This document shows, piece by piece, positions 5,662 through 8,360 of a stretch of 8,360 bases of DNA. The DNA lies in contig JAJQFX010000064.1 of the NCBI GenBank assembly GCA_021200895.1, positions 1 through 8,360 on the forward strand. Reading direction: 5' to 3'. The notes beneath the pieces are model-generated. The model was given only the letters and a program-made list of their open reading frames with translations. It searched no databases and was not told the DNA's origin. How positions within the stretch are numbered: the stretch's first letter is position 1; every line of letters begins with the position of its first letter. Made by a program: the position numbers and the translations under genes. Origin of the DNA: Clostridiales bacterium. Its GTDB lineage: Bacteria; Bacillota; Clostridia; Oscillospirales; Oscillospiraceae.

Positions 5662-7125
5662 TGCGGCCACAGGGGCCTGTTTATGGTAGTCGGTGTCCTG
5701 CTGATAGGCGTAGGCTGCGTTCAGAATGGCCTGCTCTCCCAGGGCGGGGCCGATGAGCTGGGCCCCCACCGGCAGCCCCTGACGGTCAAAGCCACAGGGC
5801 ATAGACAGGCCGGGCAGCCCCGCCAGGTTGACGGACACGGTGTAAATGTCGCTGAGGTACATTTTCAGCGGGTCGGACAGGCTCTCCCCCAGCCGGGGGG
5901 CGGTGGTGGGTGCCACCGGCATCAGGATCAGGTCGTACTTGGTGAAGGCGTCGTCAAAGGCGGACTTGATGACGTGCTTCACCTGGAGCGCCTTGCGGTA
6001 AAAGGCGTCATAGTAGCCGGAGGACAGGACGAAGGTGCCCAGCAGGATACGGCGCTTCACCTCGCTGCCGAAACCCTCGGTGCGGGTCTTGCAGTAGAGG
6101 TCAGTCAAATCCTCGTAGCCAGAGGCCCGCCAGCCATACTTCACCCCGTCGAACCGGGACAGGTTGGAGCTGGCCTCCGCCGCCGCAATGATATAGTAGG
6201 TGGGGACGACGTATTGCATCACCGGCAGGCGGAACTCCTCCACCTTCGCCCCGCGGCCCTTCAGCACGTCGGCCACGGACAGCACCCGTTCCCGCACGTC
6301 AGGGTCTAAGCCGTCCTCGAAGCAGTCCACGGGGATACCTACCGTTTTGCCGGTTAGGTCGGGGTTCAGCCCCGCCAGCAGGCCGCCGCAGGGGGCGTCC
6401 AGGCTGGTGCCATCCCGCTTGTCCTTCCCCATGATAACGTCCAGGATGGCGGCGCAGTCCTCCGCCGTCCGGGCCAGGGGGCCGATTTGGTCTAAGGAGG
6501 AGGCGTAGGCGATGAGGCCGTACCGGGACACCGCCCCGTAGGTGGGCTTCATGCCGGTGACGCCGCAGTAGGAGGCGGGCTGGCGGATGGAGCCGCCGGT
6601 ATCGCTGCCCAGGGCGTACCAGCACTCCCGGGCGGCCACCGCCGCCGCCGCCCCGCCGGAGGAGCCGCCGGGCACCCGGCCCAAATCCCAGGGATTTTTC
6701 GCTGCGCCGTAGAAGGAGGTCTCTGTGGTGGAGCCCATGGCGAACTCGTCCATGTTCAGCTTGCCCAGGCTCACCGCCCCGGCCCCCGCCAGCTTCTCCA
6801 TCACCGTGGCCTGGTAGGGGGGCAGGAAGTCCCCCATGATTTTGGAGGCGCAGGTGGTTTTCACCCCCAGGGTGCAGATATTGTCCTTGATGGCGGCGGG
6901 AACGCCGGTCAGGGGGCCGATGTCCTCCCCGGCCAGCAGGCGCCGCTGCGCCTGCTCCGCCTGTGCCAGGGCCTGCTCACCTGTGACGGTGATGAAGGCG
7001 TTGTTGCCGCGCTGCTGCCCTTCAATGGCGGACAGTGCCGCTTCGGTGGCTTCTTTCACGGACAGCTCCCCCTTGCGGAGGAGCCTGCCCAGCTCCACGG
7101 CGGAATAACTCAGTAGTTCTTGCAT
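5644..7125 (-). CDS. gatA: Asp/Glu-tRNA amidotransferase subunit A (GatA), in frame with gatB
   Basis: The glutaminase subunit of GatCAB, an amidase-signature enzyme that releases ammonia from glutamine for GatB. The Ser-cisSer-Lys triad is visible as Lys80 (PAAIKDN), Ser155 (GGSSGG) and Ser179 (GSDTGGS), each one residue above the S. aureus numbering as I recall it. The C-terminal part has LPGLSMPCGF (437-446) and GAQLIGP (454-460). The ATG at 7125 has a strong AGGAGGTG eight bases upstream and lies 17 bases after gatC. Oddity: after the expected GatA end (YHKQAPVAAEG, to about 490) no stop occurs, and the frame runs through GGKG into the GatB Met, making 494 + 477 residues. If one G of the run at 5651-5655 is removed, the frame ends in a TGA overlapping the gatB ATG (ATGA), a common operon arrangement. 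An unfused gatA is thus the likely ancestral form. Confidence 0.95.
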
Positions 7126-7142
7126 CGCTTCGGCACCTCCTG

Positions 7143-7430
7143 TCAGTCCACCGTCTTGGGTACGAAAAAGGCTTCCTCATCGTGGGCGGGGGCCCCGGCC
7201 AGCAGTCCGTCCCGGTTGGGGAACACCTCCACCTCGTCCTCCCGCAGCACGTTCTTCACCGGGAAGGTGTGGCTCATGGGTTCGATGTCAGAGGTGTCCA
7301 GAGTGTTTAAAACGTCCATATAGCCGATGATTTGCTCCAGCTGGGCGGTCATGGAGGCTTTTTCCTCCTCCGGCAGCTTCAGGCGGGACAGCTCGGAGAC
7401 GTAGTCCACCAGCTCAGTCGTGATGTTCAT
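7143..7430 (-). CDS. gatC: Asp/Glu-tRNA amidotransferase subunit C (GatC)
   Basis: The small subunit that wraps around GatA and GatB and stabilises the amidotransferase. It is 95 residues, typical for the family. It has the N-terminal helix with LSRLKLPEEEK (14-24), then LEQIIGYMDVLNTLDTSDIE, the PMSHTFPVKNVLREDE segment, and a C-terminal extended tail with GAPAHDEEAFFVPKTVD that packs on the partner subunits. AAGGAG at 7439-7444, eight bases before the ATG, supports the start. The stop is 17 bases before gatA, and that gap is mostly the gatA ribosome binding site. It lies 39 bases after aspS on the same strand with no terminator between, so the four genes are probably one transcript whose promoter lies beyond the right edge. 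Confidence 0.96.
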   Translation of the reverse strand: MNITTELVDYVSELSRLKLPEEEKASMTAQLEQIIGYMDVLNTLDTSDIEPMSHTFPVKNVLREDEVEVFPNRDGLLAGAPAHDEEAFFVPKTVD

Positions 7431-7469
7431 GGTATTCGCTCCTTTTTCCGTTGTGATTCCGCCCTGGGG

Positions 7470-8360
7470 TCACGGCTCCAGCCGTGACAAATCCCTGGGA
7501 AACAGGCAGGCATAGCGCACATTGTCCAGCCCGCAAATCTTCATGGTCAGCCGCTCCAGGCCGATGCCCAGCCCGCCGTGGGGGGGCATACCGTGCTTGT
7601 GAATCATCAGGTAGCTCTCAAATTCCGCCGGATCCATATGCTTTTGGCGCATTTTGTCCACCTGCATCTGGTAGTCGTGAATCCGCTGGCCGCCGGTGGT
7701 GACCTCCATACCCCGGAACAGCAGGTCGAAGGACAGGGTGTATTTCGGGTTCTCCGGGTCGTCCATGGCGTAGAAGGGGCGCTTCTTCACCGGGTAGTCG
7801 GTGACGAACACGAAGTCCGCCCCGTACTCCTCTTTAAAGTAGCGGCCGATGTTGACCTCCTCCTCTGGCTCCAGGTCGTAGGGGTCGCGGATGGGGCGGC
7901 CATACTTGGCGGAAGCCAGCCGCTTGGCCTCGTCGAAGGGGCAGGAGGGGATGTTGTCCACATCGGGCAGGGTGATGTGGAGCCGCTCCAGGTCGGCGGC
8001 GTACTCCCGCCGGAGCAACTCCATGGCGTAGCGGAGGTAGCCCGCCTCCATCTCCATCACGTCCCGGTAGGAGTCGATATAGCCCATCTCAAAGTCCATG
8101 CTGGTGTACTCGTTCAGGTGGCGGGTGGTGTTGTGCTTCTCCGCCCGGAACACCGGGCCAACCTCGAATACCCGCTCGTAGACCCCCACCATCATCTGCT
8201 TGTAGAACTGGGGGGACTGGGTCAGGAAGGCCCGGGAGTTGAAATACTCCATGCGGAAGATGTTGGAGCCGACCTCCGCTCCGGCGTGGTCGATTTTGGG
8301 GGTGTTGATCTCGGTGAACTCCTGGCCGGTGAGGTACTCCCGGAAGGCCCGGCACAGTCC
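7470..8360 (-). CDS. aspS: Aspartyl-tRNA synthetase, archaeal type, probably non-discriminating (3' part)
   Basis: A class II synthetase that charges aspartate onto tRNA(Asp) and, if non-discriminating, tRNA(Asn). The 296 visible residues are the catalytic domain. Motif 1 region: FTEINTPKI at 15-23. Motif 2: FRAEKHNTTRH at 71-81, followed by LNEYTSMDFEMGY. Motif 3: GGLGIGLERL near 262-271, with the end LFPRDLSRLEP. The NTTRHLNEYTSMD stretch and short length fit the archaeal/eukaryal AspRS type rather than the long bacterial AspRS with a GAD insertion, and rather than AsnRS. The frame is open to the right edge, so roughly the first 140 residues, holding the OB-fold anticodon-binding domain, are outside. 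Residues that decide between tRNA(Asp) only and both tRNAs lie there. The ATG at 8252 is internal, because motif 1 lies upstream of it. The adjacent gatCAB suggests the non-discriminating form (inference). Confidence 0.93.
   Translation of the reverse strand, partial: GLCRAFREYLTGQEFTEINTPKIDHAGAEVGSNIFRMEYFNSRAFLTQSPQFYKQMMVGVYERVFEVGPVFRAEKHNTTRHLNEYTSMDFEMGYIDSYRDVMEMEAGYLRYAMELLRREYAADLERLHITLPDVDNIPSCPFDEAKRLASAKYGRPIRDPYDLEPEEEVNIGRYFKEEYGADFVFVTDYPVKKRPFYAMDDPENPKYTLSFDLLFRGMEVTTGGQRIHDYQMQVDKMRQKHMDPAEFESYLMIHKHGMPPHGGLGIGLERLTMKICGLDNVRYACLFPRDLSRLEP

Noticed and set aside
4921..6309. A 462-codon open frame on the plus strand, opposite gatB and gatA
   Set aside because: It is the antisense image of two strongly conserved enzymes. 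Its composition is dominated by Gly, Val, His, Gln and Leu, and it crosses the gatA-gatB boundary without any domain of its own.

Overview
The window looks like chromosomal DNA from a G+C-rich Clostridia-type Firmicute, probably an Oscillospirales gut anaerobe (inference). The support is strongly G/C-biased codon use, good AGGAGG-type ribosome binding sites, a FeoB of the kind seen in gut Clostridia, and an archaeal-type aspartyl-tRNA synthetase next to gatCAB. Most of it is ordinary housekeeping and transport DNA. I found no tRNA, rRNA, CRISPR array, insertion sequence, phage or defence system.

Left half, plus strand. Bases 1-2153 hold a ferrous iron transporter FeoB that runs off the left edge. 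The reading frame stays open upstream of the G domain, and the preserved linker suggests a FeoA-FeoB type protein whose front is missing. It is followed 32 bases later by a 299-residue protein resembling papain-fold C39/BtrH-N-like cysteine peptidases (3085 end). Then comes a distinctly A+T-rich GNAT acetyltransferase gene (3110-3594) broken by a one-base frameshift at a T run, and an intact, G+C-rich GNAT acetyltransferase (3660-4121). A bidirectional hairpin terminator (4153-4196) separates this side from the convergent right half.

Right half, minus strand. Reading right to left: aspS (3' part only, cut by the right edge), gatC, gatA, gatB. This is the indirect route to Asn-tRNA(Asn), and possibly Gln-tRNA(Gln): a probably non-discriminating AspRS makes Asp-tRNA(Asn), and GatCAB amidates it. 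Gene spacings are 39 and 17 bases, and gatA and gatB have no stop codon between them, so as written they form one 971-codon frame. The gatB ribosome binding site and ATG are still present inside the join. Removing one G from a G5 run restores a TGA that overlaps the gatB ATG. The join is therefore either a recent fusion or a one-base sequence error.

The anomalies here (GatA-GatB join, broken GNAT, and the homopolymer-rich left edge) all involve homopolymer runs. Read-level checking should come before any biological interpretation.
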